The notes under the pieces: generated by a model
Databases searched by the model: none
Told to the model about the DNA's origin: nothing
Seen by the model: the letters and a program-made list of their open reading frames with translations, nothing else
Made by a program: the position numbers and the translations under genes
From: Toxorhynchites rutilus septentrionalis
Lineage: Eukaryota; Arthropoda; Insecta; Diptera; Culicidae
NCBI RefSeq assembly: GCF_029784135.1
Contig: NC_073744.1
Coordinates: forward strand, 103,475,303 to 103,539,302
Direction: 5' to 3'
Length of the DNA: 64,000 nucleotides
Shown: one piece after another, positions 1 to 10,420 of the stretch
Layout of the letters: every line of letters starts with the position of its first letter
How positions within the stretch are numbered: position 1 is the first letter of the stretch

Positions 1-1346
1 TTTGTTCCTTTGACGGATAAACATTTGACAGTGCATGGTAAATAAGGTTGCAAGTTTATTTCATGTAAAATGAATTTGAAAAATAAATTTAATTGACTCC
101 GTATGACTTAGATTGAGACGAAAAGTTTTCTGCTTGAGCCTTAGTTTTAGACGACTGAAGTTTTCAGCAACCTAATTGTGAAAAAAGTATTTCCAATTGC
201 TGACAAAAGTCAAACTTCCATGAAGTTGCTCTAGAATCCAAACATAGTAGACATTAGAATACTATTTCTGAAATCAAAGAAAAAAGTAAACATTTTAGTT
301 CGTGATATGTTCTGTTTTTTTTGTTCAGAATTCGAAAAATATGATTTGGAAATCTGTAACTAGCTTCTGTACATCCTTTTTCAACGTTATTCGTTGACAT
401 ATTCAATTTTATACCATTTGAGTAACTGACTGGTATGCCTGGTATGTGAACTTCCTATCTTCCTGGCTACTAACTCAATCAAAGTTCAACACAACCAAAA
501 CCCGTGAATCTTCCCACCTTCTATTCTTCATCTCGCAGCTGTATGTCTGTCCATGATATTATGTTCTGTGTCGAATATTTTTGATCAGTACACGTTGGTC
601 AAATTTTATCTGTGAAAAATAGTCAAATAATTGACTTCGGTCGAACAGTTTGTGATAAAGACGATCGATGGAACATTGAAAACAACAGGCCACCGAACCG
701 GCGTTGCCAGAGAGGTGCTGCTTCCTCACTGTTCCTGAAGCTTTATGTACAATTTACTTGATTCACGAAAAGGCGAAAAGAAAAAAGAGAAAACACGACT
801 TCAGTAAATAAAACCGGCTTCGATATAACGCTTTATTGGAGAGACGAACAATGCATGTCCGACTCCTTTTAGCAATCGACGAGAAATGACGAGTTTATAT
901 TGGTGAGGAAGTTTTTGCGAATAGGTTACGCAATTTATGATTTATGATCATGACAGGTCAGTAAGTGTTTTCAAATTATCTATAGTAATAATTTTCATTC
1001 AAATTTTAACTGTTTAAAACTGTCTTCGGCCACGCTAATTTTATAAAGTGCAAAATTGTATCACAAATACAAATGAATTATTTCGACGTTAGTTTTGGGT
1101 TGAAGAAATGTTGTCACATTTGCAAAAGTCGACCTCGAAGGGATTGCAGAATGGAAATGGAGATCAGATTCCGAAATATAACCAAGATTCAAATCTGATC
1201 GGGTTCTGGAATATTGATGATTATCTCATATTAATCTGGAGTTTCCATGAATTTCTATAACGTTATCAAATGTTTCTATTTTGAAAAGAGTTTTTGCCAA
1301 CTAAAGTATGTTGCGTCCGTGACGTTTTCCGGATGATTTTTAAAAA
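1..1346. other. AT-rich flank without recognisable gene
   Basis: No long open frame, RNA gene or known repeat terminus is visible on either strand. The segment has no second copy elsewhere in the window and stops at the sharp edge of the histone-derived repeat, so it is probably the local flank or an old unrecognised repeat. Confidence 0.5.
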
Positions 1347-1599
1347 TTTTGACGTAGGACTACGTCTAACCGGAAGATATAGGGGGTGAAATGAAAATCT
1401 AGGCACTGAACAAGTACGAAAAAAATGCAAGATTTGGAACGCTTATAACTCGAGCATTTCTCAATAGATCGCAAAGATTTTTGCATCAATTGATAGGAAA
1501 TATATCTACGCATCTATCATAACGAATAACATTTCATTTTTCTTGAGATAAATAATTGAATAATTGTGAAATATCAAGCATTGTCAAAATGCACTATGT

Positions 1600-1869
1600 G
1601 CCCATTTTTGATTGGTCCATTTTGTGCTCCTCAAATCGTACCGACCAAATCGGGCAACCAGAGCAGCAGCGAAATAGAATGAAGCGCGATTGGAAAGGAA
1701 AAAGAAAAAAATGAACGAAACATTGGTCGCAGTCTCACACATGCGTAATTCTCGAGCCAGCCAGTCAGCTTAAAAATCCCCGCTCCGCTGCCGTAACGAT
1801 CATTCTCATTCAAACCGTACACCACATCGGTTCGCATCACAACACATCAACAAACCAACCCAAGCAGCC
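1600..1869 (+). promoter_or_regulatory. Relict H2A-type promoter and 5' leader
   Basis: Upstream of the H2A pseudogene ATG there is an inverted CCAAT box (GATTGGTCC near 1610), a TATA-like TTAAAAATCCC near 1770 and a ~95-base leader ending in CAGCC-ATG. This resembles insect histone promoters. Nearly the same promoter recurs at 4634-5075, 50360-50628 and 54848-55295. Activity is not known. Confidence 0.55.
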
Positions 1870-2324
1870 ATGTCTGGACATGGTAAAGGAGGAAAAGTGA
1901 AGGGAAAGGCAAAATCCCGCTTGAATCGTGTTGATCTGGAGTTCCTCGCAAGGGTAGCTAGGCCGAGCGCGTTAGTACCAGTGTACCAGTCCACCTAGCC
2001 GGCGTTATATAGTTTCGGCCGCCGAAATGATCGAGCTGGCAAAGCTGCTCGCGACGATAAGAAAACCCGCATTCGGAACAGAACACATTCGGTTCGGTGG
2101 ACATCAAGACAACAGGCAGTTGCAGCGAGTGGCGAGTGGCAAACGCAATCGCAAAACGGCATCAGGTAGCACAAGAAAAAAGTTTGTTCTTTATACAAAC
2201 TGCTTTGGTGGCAAATCCAGAACAAGGCGGCATCGAGGGCGTTCGAAATGGTTTTTTTCAAAACCACGAGTACTAAGTTTTCTAAATTGGAACCATTCCA
2301 TAAAACAAGGCGCTTTTCAGGGCC
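1870..2324 (+). pseudogene. Histone H2A pseudogene 1
   Basis: The reading frame opens MSGHGKGGKVKGKAKSRLNR, very close to the invariant H2A N-terminus, then drifts out of frame. Later segments of H2A appear in other frames: ERVSTSVPVHLAGVI, matching the GAGAPVYLAAV region of the histone fold, and an ELAG-AARDDKK-like segment in its sister copies. There are in-frame stops and a deletion after residue ~30, so no functional histone can be made. A canonical histone 3' hairpin, GGCGCTTTTCAGGGCC, ends the unit at 2309-2324, followed about 20 bases on by a purine-rich stretch like a histone downstream element. Because the hairpin and promoter are retained, this looks like a duplicated genomic gene rather than a processed copy. 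Confidence 0.85.
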
Positions 2325-2925
2325 ATTAAACCTTCCCAAAAAAAAAGTTTAGGAAATACAGTGCAATGCTTTCTAAAGCATTATCCAAAATAATAATAAA
2401 ACACAAATTGATTTTTTCATAATTTGTTTGCCAGGATCTGATGAGTACGTGAATTTGGCAGTTGTTCTGAGCTTATTGATAGTTGGGGACTTTCCTGATT
2501 ATTCAATTTTCACCAATTCTTAAATTGTTTCCAGATTGAAAGTAAGGTAATTTACAATTAGTTCGACATTTAGCTAATTGGACGGTAATTGGATGTAATG
2601 CGACTTATTTAGTTGGACATTTTTGTAAACATAGAGATCCAAATTATGACTCCGCATTGAAAGTCGACACTGTACCACTGTCATCGCAAATGTTCAATTA
2701 CAGGTTAAAATCGCCTCCAATGCGACACTGAGTGGCGCTTCGGCACGTAGCATTGAATGTAATTTACTGTACAACATGTCACAAAGCTGGATGGGAAGAA
2801 ATTTTCCAACTGTGGAAGCTGTGGCGAGTGGCAACAAATCGCTAAACAGGAAGGTTTAACCGAACAAGATGGGGATATCGAGTGATAACAAAACAATAAA
2901 CTCTTTAGATTGAAGATAATTTTGT

Positions 2926-3130
2926 GATCCTGAAAAGGACCCTTTTTAGCCTGCATGTGAATCCAACGAGCGATCAAATCGTAATGAATGTATTTTTTTT
3001 GCCATCGCTCCCTTTTAACGCTCATTAGTTCGTCTCGTTGGACTCGCCCCTCTGGCTGAGTCTGCCGATTTGTCTCTATCCTGTGAGTGTGTACCGCTAG
3101 AGTATAAAACACGCGGACCCCAAAAAAAAT
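2926..3130 (-). pseudogene. Truncated divergent histone-like gene
   Basis: On the minus strand, a promoter-like region shared with H2A pseudogene 2 is followed by a short reading frame beginning MAKKYIHYDLIARWIHMQAK. A histone-type 3' hairpin follows at 2926-2941 (GGTCCTTTTCAGGATC on the minus strand). Insect histone clusters carry divergent H2A/H2B and H3/H4 pairs, so a partner histone is expected here. The ~130 bases between leader and hairpin are too short for any complete core histone, and I cannot assign which one it was. The same arrangement is at 53096-53300 and, inverted, at 63050-63249. Confidence 0.5.
3103..3109 (+). promoter_or_regulatory. TATA box of H2A pseudogene 2
   Basis: TATAAAA lies upstream of pseudogene 2. 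In the inverted copy (63064-63070 region) the box is about 70 bases from the coding start. Here the distance is ~350 bases because a retroposon at 3136-3414 was inserted between. Confidence 0.55.
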
Positions 3131-3135
3131 ATCTT

Positions 3136-3414
3136 TTCCGTGCATGAAATTGTACGGAATTTGTATATAGTAGTTTAAGGTCTTAGGTTAAGTAGGTAGT
3201 TTTATTATAACAATTAAAAAAAATACAAATGTTTATCATTAAAAAAAAAAAATTAGATATAGTAAAAACAAACAGTACCTAGCATTCTATTATGCAAATT
3301 AAGATGAACAAAGATGTGAAGCGTTAGCTGGCCAATTAAAATGTATAGAGCTTTGTATTAACCAAAAACGTATAAGAAATATAAATGAATTTATGCAAAA
3401 AAAAAAAATATCTT
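3136..3414 (+). mobile_element. Short A-tailed retroposon in H2A leader
   Basis: An AT-rich ~270-base segment ending in a run of A is bounded by repeats of AAAAATATCTT (ending at 3135 and at 3414). The inverted histone-repeat copy has a single uninterrupted version of that site (63043-63056), a natural empty site. The A tail and target-site duplication indicate L1/Jockey-type retroposition. The body has no recognisable tRNA-like boxes and no reading frame, so it may be a 5'-truncated non-LTR tail. The same insertion is present in copy B at 53306-53587. Confidence 0.65.
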
Positions 3415-3460
3415 ATTTTCTTTCAAACCGTAAACCCGTGTGGTTGTACGGCATCGGCAT

Positions 3461-3916
3461 CGTGGACGTAACAAAGGAGGACAAGTTAAGGGAAAGGCAA
3501 AGTCCCACTCGAACCGTGCAGGTGTGCCGTTCCCCGTAGGTGTATCCGCCAATTGCTCAGCAAGGGTAGCTAGGCCGAGCGAGTTAGTACCAGTCCACCA
3601 GGCCGGCGTTATATAGTTTCGGCCGCCGAAGTGATCGAATTGGCTGGTAAAGCAGCTCGCGACGATAAGAAAAACCGCATTCAGAACAGAACACATCAAG
3701 ACAACAGGCAGTTGCAGCGAGTGGCGAGTGGCAAACGCAATCGCAAAACGGCATCAGGTAGCAGAAGAAAAAAGTTTGTTCTTTATACAAACTGCTTTGG
3801 TGGCAAATCCAGAACAAGGCGGCATCGAGGGCGTTCGAAATGGTTTTTTTCAAAACCACGAGTACTAAGTTTTCTAAATTGGAACCATTCCATAAAACAA
3901 GGCGCTTTTCAGGGCC
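3461..3916 (+). pseudogene. Histone H2A pseudogene 2
   Basis: The frame from 3461 reads [20 protein letters not shown] then GVPFPVGV, clearly the H2A N-terminal tail and start of the histone fold. The initiator ATG is lost and the frame breaks after ~30 residues. In another frame VIELAGKAARDDKKNRI matches the H2A alpha-2/alpha-3 region (ELAGNAARDNKKTRI). The unit ends with the hairpin GGCGCTTTTCAGGGCC at 3901-3916 and a downstream AAAAAAGAG purine run. It is diverged from pseudogene 1 but shares its 3' portion almost exactly, suggesting gene conversion or a duplication of the 3' half. Confidence 0.85.
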
Positions 3917-4472
3917 ATTAAACCTTCCAAAAAAGAGTTTAAGAAATACAGTTCAATGCTTTCTAAAACAATATCCAAAATAATAATAAAACACAAATTG
4001 ATTTTTTCATAATTTGTTTGCCAGGATATGATGAGTATGTGAATTTGGCAGTTGTTCTGAGCTTATTGATTTTCACCAATTCTTAAATTGTTTCCAGATT
4101 GAAAGTACAGTAATTTACAATTAGTTGGACATTTAGCTAATTGGACGGACATGTAGTGCGACATATTTAGTTGGACATTTTTGTAAACATAGAGTTCGGG
4201 GTCCAAATTATGACCCCACATTGAAAGTTGACACTGTACCACTGTCATCGCAAATGTTCAATTACAGGATAAAATTACCTCCAATCCGATACAGAGTGGT
4301 GGTAATGCGACGTGCCATTGAATGTAATTTACTGTAAAATATGTCACAAGCTGGATGGGAAGAAATTTTCCAACTGTGAAAGCTGTGGCGAGTGGCAAAC
4401 GCAATAGCTAAACAGGAAGGTTTAACCGAACAAGATGGGAATATCGAGTGATAACAAAAACACAACACCAAA

Positions 4473-4488
4473 GGTTCTTTTCAGAACC
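4473..4488 (+). promoter_or_regulatory. Histone-type 3' hairpin
   Basis: GGTTCTTTTCAGAACC folds into a perfect 6-bp stem with a UUUC loop, the canonical histone mRNA 3' end. It follows CCAAA and is followed by ATCAAC. No coding region is recognisable immediately upstream. Confidence 0.7.
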
Positions 4489-4633
4489 ATCAACATATTC
4501 ATAAATAGTAAACAGTAAACTATTCCATGTTTCAGGTAGATAGGTAGGTATTCACGTAGGAGAAGAAAATAAAACAATATATTTAAAATATATATTTAAC
4601 AAAAGCCTTTGTATAGTCCTACGTCACTTCCGG

Positions 4634-5294
4634 TAGGACTACGTCTAACCGGAAGATATAGGGGGTGAAATGGAAATCTAGGCACTGAACAAGTAGGAAA
4701 AAATGCAAGATTTGGAACGCTTATAACTCGAGCATTTCTCAATAGATCGCAAAGGTTTTTGCATCAATTGATAGGAAATATATCTACGCATCTATCATAA
4801 CGAATAACATTTCATTTTTCTTGAGATAAATAATTGAATAATTGTGAAATATCAAGCATTGTCCAAATGCACTATGTGCCCATTTTTGATTGGTCCATTT
4901 TGTGCACCTCAAATCGTACCGACCAAAACGGGCAACCAGAGCAGCAGCGAAATAGAATGAAGCACGATTGGAAAGTAAAAAGAAAACAAATGAACGAAAC
5001 ATTGGTCGCAGTCTCACACATGCGTAATTCTCGAGCCAGCCAGTCAGCTTAAAAATCCCCGCTCCGTTAAGGTACGGTAATGTGCTCAATAGTGAAATAT
5101 ATGATAGTGAACGAGCTGATGACCACCTATGCATTCCCTATCACAGCCTTCATTTTGATTGTACTATATGTGTATACGCCGAAAGATGCCCGACGTTGAA
5201 CATTTAATAAGTACAAAGCCTTCAGAAAAAAATCAAGAATCAAGTTTGTAAAAAAAAACGCAAAAACACAACACCAAAGGTTCTTTTCAGAACC
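4634..5294 (+). repeat. Second promoter-hairpin unit of copy A
   Basis: 4634-5075 repeats the promoter of pseudogene 1 (CCAAT-type box, TTAAAAATCCCCGCTCC). The following ~200 bases have no histone coding similarity that I can see, and the unit ends in another perfect histone hairpin, GGTTCTTTTCAGAACC, at 5279-5294. It is a deletion derivative of a histone gene: promoter and 3' end kept, body lost. Confidence 0.6.
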
Positions 5295-5364
5295 CCCAAC
5301 ATGTTCATAAAGAGTAAACAGTAAACTAATCCATTTTTCAGGTAGATAGGTAGGTATTTACGTA

Positions 5365-8300
5365 ATATTACCATACCATAATATTACCACCCAAGATGCA
5401 GGTAATCGGTCTCGCATCGACTCTGATGCTGCATCGCGTGTTAAGACGGGATGCACTACAAGGCCCAACACCGCATTCCTGAAAGTGGCAAAAAAGGATC
5501 AAGCTGACAGCGATATGGTGTCTTTCTATGTTACCCCCTTCGCACCGGAACAGAACGAAAACGACTTGAAGAAGCATATTCATGATATTGTTAACATTGA
5601 CTCATCTTTATTAAAAATCACCAAGCTAGTACCGCGAGGGAAGAGTCTAGAAGATCTCTCTTTCGTATCCTTCAAAGTTGTCATATCAAAAGCCGTATCT
5701 GAAATTGTTGGTGACTCATGGTACTGGCCTGATGGGGTAACCGTACGTATGTTTGAGCCTAACCAAAGCAACTTAGATCATCGCATCACAGGACGCACAG
5801 AAATAAGCACTATGGAAGACTCCTCTCCGTCTGACACAGTCGTGCTGCATCCTGAGTCTAACCAGCAGTGTCCTAGTCGTCCTGGCTCTGTGTTCAGTTC
5901 TGGAGACGGGGTCTTCCGTGCTACCCCCTCTGGCAAGTACACTCTAAATACGAACATTTCATACGTTGAAAATCCTTCACATCGCAGCTTCTCCAACTCT
6001 GATAGTCTTCATCACCTGGGACGCAAACCGTTCAGTATTATGGGAGACTCTGAGCCCCCCAGCACAGTCGAGCATTTCCTGCCTGCGTTCAACAGTCGTC
6101 CCAGGCCTGTGCTTGGTTCTGGTGGAAGAGTCGTCCAGCCTGTAATATCAGGAAAGTATCCATTGTTTTCATCTTGTTCTCCACATAATGGATCTTCGCG
6201 TTACAGCGACCGTGTCCCGTGTAACTATAACACACTACTGGAAGATAACGTACTCATCTATTACCAGAATGTTGGAGGCATCAACACGTCAGTGGCTCAA
6301 TACAGATTGGCTTGTTCAGACGCCTGTTACGACATCTATGCATTCACGGAGACATGGTTAAAAAGCAGCACACTCTCTAGGCAAATATTCAGCACGGAGT
6401 TCACAGTATATCGCACTGATCGGTCACGAGACACGAGCCCCAAAAGTAATGGTGGTGGAGTTTTACTTGCCATTCGGTCAACTTTTCAATCTCGACAGCT
6501 CCATCCACCGAATTGCACTGGTGTTGAACAACTGTGGATGTCCTTCACTCTACAATCAAAATCTGTATTCATCTGTGTAGTATATCTGCCTCCCGACCGA
6601 GTAAGAGATTCTGAATTGATAAATCAACACATAAATTCTCTCTTCTGGATTGTATCGAAGATGAGTACAAACGACGACATTCTTGTTATTGGTGATTTCA
6701 ATCTATCTTCACTCAAATGGTGTGTAAACGATGCCGGATACCTCTATACTCAATCCAGTTGCTCAAACATTGGACCCTTAGCGGCTGCCCTTCTGGATAG
6801 TTATAGTACTGCAGGTCTCCGTCAACTGAATAGTGTATCCAATGCGAATCATAGACTGCTCGATCTATGTTTTCTCAGTCAGGAGCTAATTTCCAACTGC
6901 TCAATTTTTGAGGCACCTGAGCCACTAGTGAAACATTGCATCCACCACCCACCTCTACAAGTATCGCTAAAATTGTGCCAGGCTTTTCCTTACCGAAACG
7001 CCACAGGAAGCATCTCATACGACTTTTGGAAAGCTGACTTCGTTAGAATGATCGCTTTTCTCGACAACATTAAATGGGATGAAGAAATGCGAGGTTGTGA
7101 CGTGAATGTTGCATCGAATATATTTACAAGTATAGTTGGTTACGCAATCGACCAGTTCGTACCAAAGAAAATTTCGCTCTCACTAATTCACCCTCCATGG
7201 TCCAGTCATCGTTTGAAGCGCCTAAAAACCTCTAAGCGGGCTGCTCTGAAGAAGTTTTGCAAACTGCGAACAGAAGAATCGAGAAAGAAATACATACGAA
7301 TCAACAAACAGTATAAGGCGCTCAACAAACATCTCTATCGCAATCATCAGTATCGTCTTCAACATAAGCTTAGATCTAATCCCAAAAGTTTCTGGAATCA
7401 CGTGAAAGATCAACGTAAGGAATCCGGCCTTCCTTCCACGATGTCCAATGGAGATCGGGAAATGTCTACCGTTGATGGAATCGCCGATTTGTTCATGGCA
7501 CATTTTCGCAGTGTTTTCGTTAGCGAAGTGGTTTCTGATGAACTCGTTTCAAATGCTGCAAGAGAAGTTCCCATGCACTTAGCCATTGAACCCCTTCCAC
7601 ATTTATCGATAGATGACGTCCGTAAAGCTGGTCTTCGTTTGAAAAACTCCACCTGCATTGGTCCTGATGGAATCCCCGCCTTGGTGATTAAATACTGTAT
7701 AGACGTCCTGAGTACACCACTTGCAGCCATATTCAACCTATCATTAAAATCTGGAATTTTCCCTAACGGTTGGAAGGATTCTTTCATTTTTCCTGTTTTT
7801 AAGAAAGGCGACAAGCATTCTGTTACGAACTATCGAGGCATTGCCGCTTTGTGTGCTGTGTCCAAACTTTTCGAGTTAATCGTCCTAGACTACGTTAAAC
7901 ACAGTTGTTCCAGTTATATAGCTGCTGAACAACATGGATTCATGAAGAAAAGATCAACATCAACAAATCTAGTGCAATACACATCATTTATAATCCGCGA
8001 GCTTGATAACGGGAAACAGGTTGATGCTGTCTATACTGACTTCTCGGCTGCGTTTGACAAAATCAACCATAAGATTGCTGTTGCCAAACTAGAGCGGCTT
8101 GGCTTCCATGGTGCACTCCTCAACTGGCTTCGATCTTATCTCACGGGTCGTCAAATGTCCGTCAAAATAGGTGATCATGTTTCTCAATCTTTTCCTGTGT
8201 CATCTGGTGTACCACAAGGCAGCCATCTCGGTCCATTCGTATTTCTGCTGTATTTGAATGACATTCACTTCTCAATCAAATGCCAGAAGCTGTCTTATGC

Positions 8301-9271
8301 GGATGATTTCAAGCTGTACTTTGTCATAAACGATCGTACTGACGCAGTTTTCCTTCAACAACAGTTGGACATATTTGCTGAGTGGTGTCAAAACAATATG
8401 ATGATACTGAATGCTTCGAAATGCTCTGTCATCAGTTTCTGTAGGAAGAAATCACCCATCTGCTTCACATACTCTCTTCGTGGGCAGTCACTAAACCGAG
8501 AGTCTATTGTGAAGGATTTGGGAGTAATGCTTGACTCTCATCTCACCTTTAAACAGCATGTGTCATATGTCGCCAGCAAAGCATCTTCTCTGCTTGGATT
8601 TATCTTTCGCTATGCAAAGGATTTCAGAGACATTGCATGTTTGAAAACCTTGTACTGTTCAATAGTCCGCTCAACTTTAGAATACTGTTCAGTAATTTGG
8701 GCGCCATTCTACAATAATGCAGTCAATCGTATTGAGTCCATACAGAGAAGATTTGTACGCTTTGCTCTTCGAAAACTACCCTGGAGGGATCCCGTTAACC
8801 TGCCAAGTTACGAAAGTCGATGTAATTTGTTGAGCCTGCAACTTCTAAATGTGCGTCGAGACCTGTCTAAGGCAATGTTTATTGCTGATCTATTACGGTC
8901 AGATATAGACTGCGTTGCACTTCTCCAACAGTTAAATATACACATAAGACGAATAAATTTACGTTCCCACCCGTTTCTGAATATTCCGGCATCTCGTACA
9001 AACTATGGTGCAAATGAACCTCTGACCAGCATGTGTAAAATATTCAACAAATGTTATCATATATTTGACTTTAATCATTCTCGTGCTAGTCTTAAGTTTA
9101 TGTTTTACAATATTTTATCACCATGACTATTGAATGTATAACTTGTTTGTAATAATGTAATAATGTTAGTGTTATGTATAAGATAGTTTAAGTAAGTTGT
9201 ATCTGTTGGTTTGAATGTAATCTGTTGATACTTACCTTGTGCAAATAAATAAAAAAAAAAAAAAAAAAAAA
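5365..9271 (+). mobile_element. Jockey/CR1-like non-LTR retrotransposon E0, 5'-truncated
   Basis: The element lies between TTTACGTA and GGAGAAGAAA. In copy B (55577-55594) those two sequences are directly adjacent, which fixes both ends. It ends in AATAAATAAA plus a poly(A) run. No target-site duplication is visible, so insertion was blunt or accompanied by a small deletion. One long reading frame fills almost the whole element and is already open at the 5' junction, which implies 5' truncation. It is the same family as the decayed E5 (32562-38772). Confidence 0.85.
5485..9126 (+). CDS. Gag-tail/endonuclease/reverse transcriptase fusion of E0
   Basis: This uninterrupted frame of ~1210 residues (first ATG at 5515) encodes non-LTR retrotransposition machinery. 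Residues ~10-110 resemble the C-terminal domain normally found in the separate gag-like first frame (VSFYVTPFAPEQNE, then LSFVSFKV). A Ser/Pro-rich linker follows to ~250. The APE-type endonuclease starts at IYYQNVGGINTS (~257), with ETWL and IGDFNLSS (~402). The reverse transcriptase spans ~700-1000, with TNYRGIA, YTDFSAAFD (~850), GVPQGSHLGP and YADD (~938). No RNase H is seen, in line with Jockey/CR1-type elements. The frame is open upstream into the junction, so the natural start is missing and the protein is probably not made from its own promoter. Its clean frame indicates a young insertion. Confidence 0.85.
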   Translation: MAKKDQADSDMVSFYVTPFAPEQNENDLKKHIHDIVNIDSSLLKITKLVPRGKSLEDLSFVSFKVVISKAVSEIVGDSWYWPDGVTVRMFEPNQSNLDHRITGRTEISTMEDSSPSDTVVLHPESNQQCPSRPGSVFSSGDGVFRATPSGKYTLNTNISYVENPSHRSFSNSDSLHHLGRKPFSIMGDSEPPSTVEHFLPAFNSRPRPVLGSGGRVVQPVISGKYPLFSSCSPHNGSSRYSDRVPCNYNTLLEDNVLIYYQNVGGINTSVAQYRLACSDACYDIYAFTETWLKSSTLSRQIFSTEFTVYRTDRSRDTSPKSNGGGVLLAIRSTFQSRQLHPPNCTGVEQLWMSFTLQSKSVFICVVYLPPDRVRDSELINQHINSLFWIVSKMSTNDDILVIGDFNLSSLKWCVNDAGYLYTQSSCSNIGPLAAALLDSYSTAGLRQLNSVSNANHRLLDLCFLSQELISNCSIFEAPEPLVKHCIHHPPLQVSLKLCQAFPYRNATGSISYDFWKADFVRMIAFLDNIKWDEEMRGCDVNVASNIFTSIVGYAIDQFVPKKISLSLIHPPWSSHRLKRLKTSKRAALKKFCKLRTEESRKKYIRINKQYKALNKHLYRNHQYRLQHKLRSNPKSFWNHVKDQRKESGLPSTMSNGDREMSTVDGIADLFMAHFRSVFVSEVVSDELVSNAAREVPMHLAIEPLPHLSIDDVRKAGLRLKNSTCIGPDGIPALVIKYCIDVLSTPLAAIFNLSLKSGIFPNGWKDSFIFPVFKKGDKHSVTNYRGIAALCAVSKLFELIVLDYVKHSCSSYIAAEQHGFMKKRSTSTNLVQYTSFIIRELDNGKQVDAVYTDFSAAFDKINHKIAVAKLERLGFHGALLNWLRSYLTGRQMSVKIGDHVSQSFPVSSGVPQGSHLGPFVFLLYLNDIHFSIKCQKLSYADDFKLYFVINDRTDAVFLQQQLDIFAEWCQNNMMILNASKCSVISFCRKKSPICFTYSLRGQSLNRESIVKDLGVMLDSHLTFKQHVSYVASKASSLLGFIFRYAKDFRDIACLKTLYCSIVRSTLEYCSVIWAPFYNNAVNRIESIQRRFVRFALRKLPWRDPVNLPSYESRCNLLSLQLLNVRRDLSKAMFIADLLRSDIDCVALLQQLNIHIRRINLRSHPFLNIPASRTNYGANEPLTSMCKIFNKCYHIFDFNHSRASLKFMFYNILSP

Positions 9272-9383
9272 GGAGAAGAAAATAAAACAATATATTTAAA
9301 ATATATATTTAGCAAAAGCTGTCCCCTTTGTATAGTCCTACGTCACTCCGGTTATGTCACCGACATTACCCACCCGTCTTTTT

Positions 9384-10406
9384 AACATAATTTTATATAA
9401 TAATAATTTGAAGAAATGGGGACATGTAATTTCATATGTTGGTTGTATGTTATAGACCGCTAAAATCATTCATTCGAACTTACCGTCTCTGGAAGTAGTT
9501 ACATTTTGCCACTCACGTTCGAATGGTTTCCGATGGCCTGAAAAACGAGGTATAATGGACATTCGTTATCGAATCTATGCAATGGAAATAAAATAATTGA
9601 TTGTTTAAGTTCATCATCAATCATCAACCAGTGCAAAAATTGTTATGAGGTAAGGACTGCAAAAACTGTTTCGATATGTATTGTTACATTGTGATATGAT
9701 GATGAATGATGTAATAATTGATTCTATATAAATTTTACACGAAAAATAATATTTAAACCATACATATCGGAGAAAAAAACAGAGTTTCCACTTTCAAAAA
9801 ATTTTTTTGATTTTATCACATTTAAAATACTACTCGGTAAATTTCTCCAAACGCTATATAATCGGAACGTTACTATAGTAAAAAATAGAATTAATCATGC
9901 AGTCTACAAATATACAAATATACGCTAAGATGATTCCTATACTGTACTGAATGATTATTGTTTTGTTACCTCTTGATATAGTTCTGAGTTGTTCGTAAAA
10001 TTGAAGATCGAACTGCGTGGTGACCTTGGCCAGAATGCGGGTGGTGGTGATCTAACCATGTGCTCGTGAACTTGCGGTAATGATAAAGGATCTGCCTCAG
10101 CGTTTGGATTGAGATCCTGAATTAGTAGAGAGAGTTTCCGTGCAACGAATTGAATAACAATTGGTTACCAAAAGCTGATACAAGGTGAGTGTGAATAAGA
10201 CCCCGCGCCCATTTACTTCTAAAATAAAACACATTTATTTGTTCAGAGAATAAACAAAAAAAAATTTCATATATTTTTTCTTAAAAAAACGAATTTTTCT
10301 TCAAAAAAAAATTTTTCCTTATTGTTGAAGTTTAGGTATTTAAGGACTTTTAAAAAATCCCATAATTTACCGAGTTATAGTCATTATAGTGATACGGTAT
10401 CTAATA
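9384..10406. other. AT-rich intergenic DNA
   Basis: No coding frame or repeat terminus is visible. It contains AT-rich runs and short ATGATGAATGATG-like microsatellite. It is the left target of the 12.5-kb compound insertion. Confidence 0.5.
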
Positions 10407-10420
10407 TAGTCTAATATCTT
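10407..10420. repeat. Target-site duplication, left copy
   Basis: TAGTCTAATATCTT here is repeated exactly at 22874-22887. The two copies bracket the minus-strand E3-E2(-E1) insertion and lie directly next to the poly(A) end of E3 (10421 onward) and the truncated 5' end of E2. Confidence 0.8.

Larger units (their letters stand above)
1347..9383 (+). repeat. Histone-derived composite repeat, copy A
   Basis: This block runs from a TTTTGACGTAGGACTACG edge to a CATTACCCACCCGTCTTTTT edge. It holds two decayed H2A genes (1870-2324 and 3461-3916), a truncated divergent histone-like gene between them, and a further promoter-plus-hairpin unit (4634-5294). A direct, nearly identical copy is at 50106-55700 and an inverted, more diverged one at 62346-64000. 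The 5365-9271 retrotransposon is a later insertion: copy B reads straight through the same point. The edges do not look like perfect terminal inverted repeats, although both ends contain a GACGTAGGACTA-like motif in opposite orientation. The mode of spread is unknown; duplication of a degenerate histone cluster or capture by a DNA transposon are both possible. Confidence 0.8.

Noticed and set aside
1806..1840. Minus-strand TDVVYGLNEN resembling the histone H4 C-terminal MDVVYALK
   Set aside because: It lies in the aligned 5' leader of the H2A pseudogenes, extends only eight residues, and is not kept in the sister copies.
1995..2339. 114-codon minus-strand frame across H2A pseudogene 1
   Set aside because: It is the antisense shadow of the H2A unit and includes the reverse of the hairpin. 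No protein similarity.
9105..9290. Phe-rich 61-codon minus frame
   Set aside because: It is translation of the poly(A) tail of E0.
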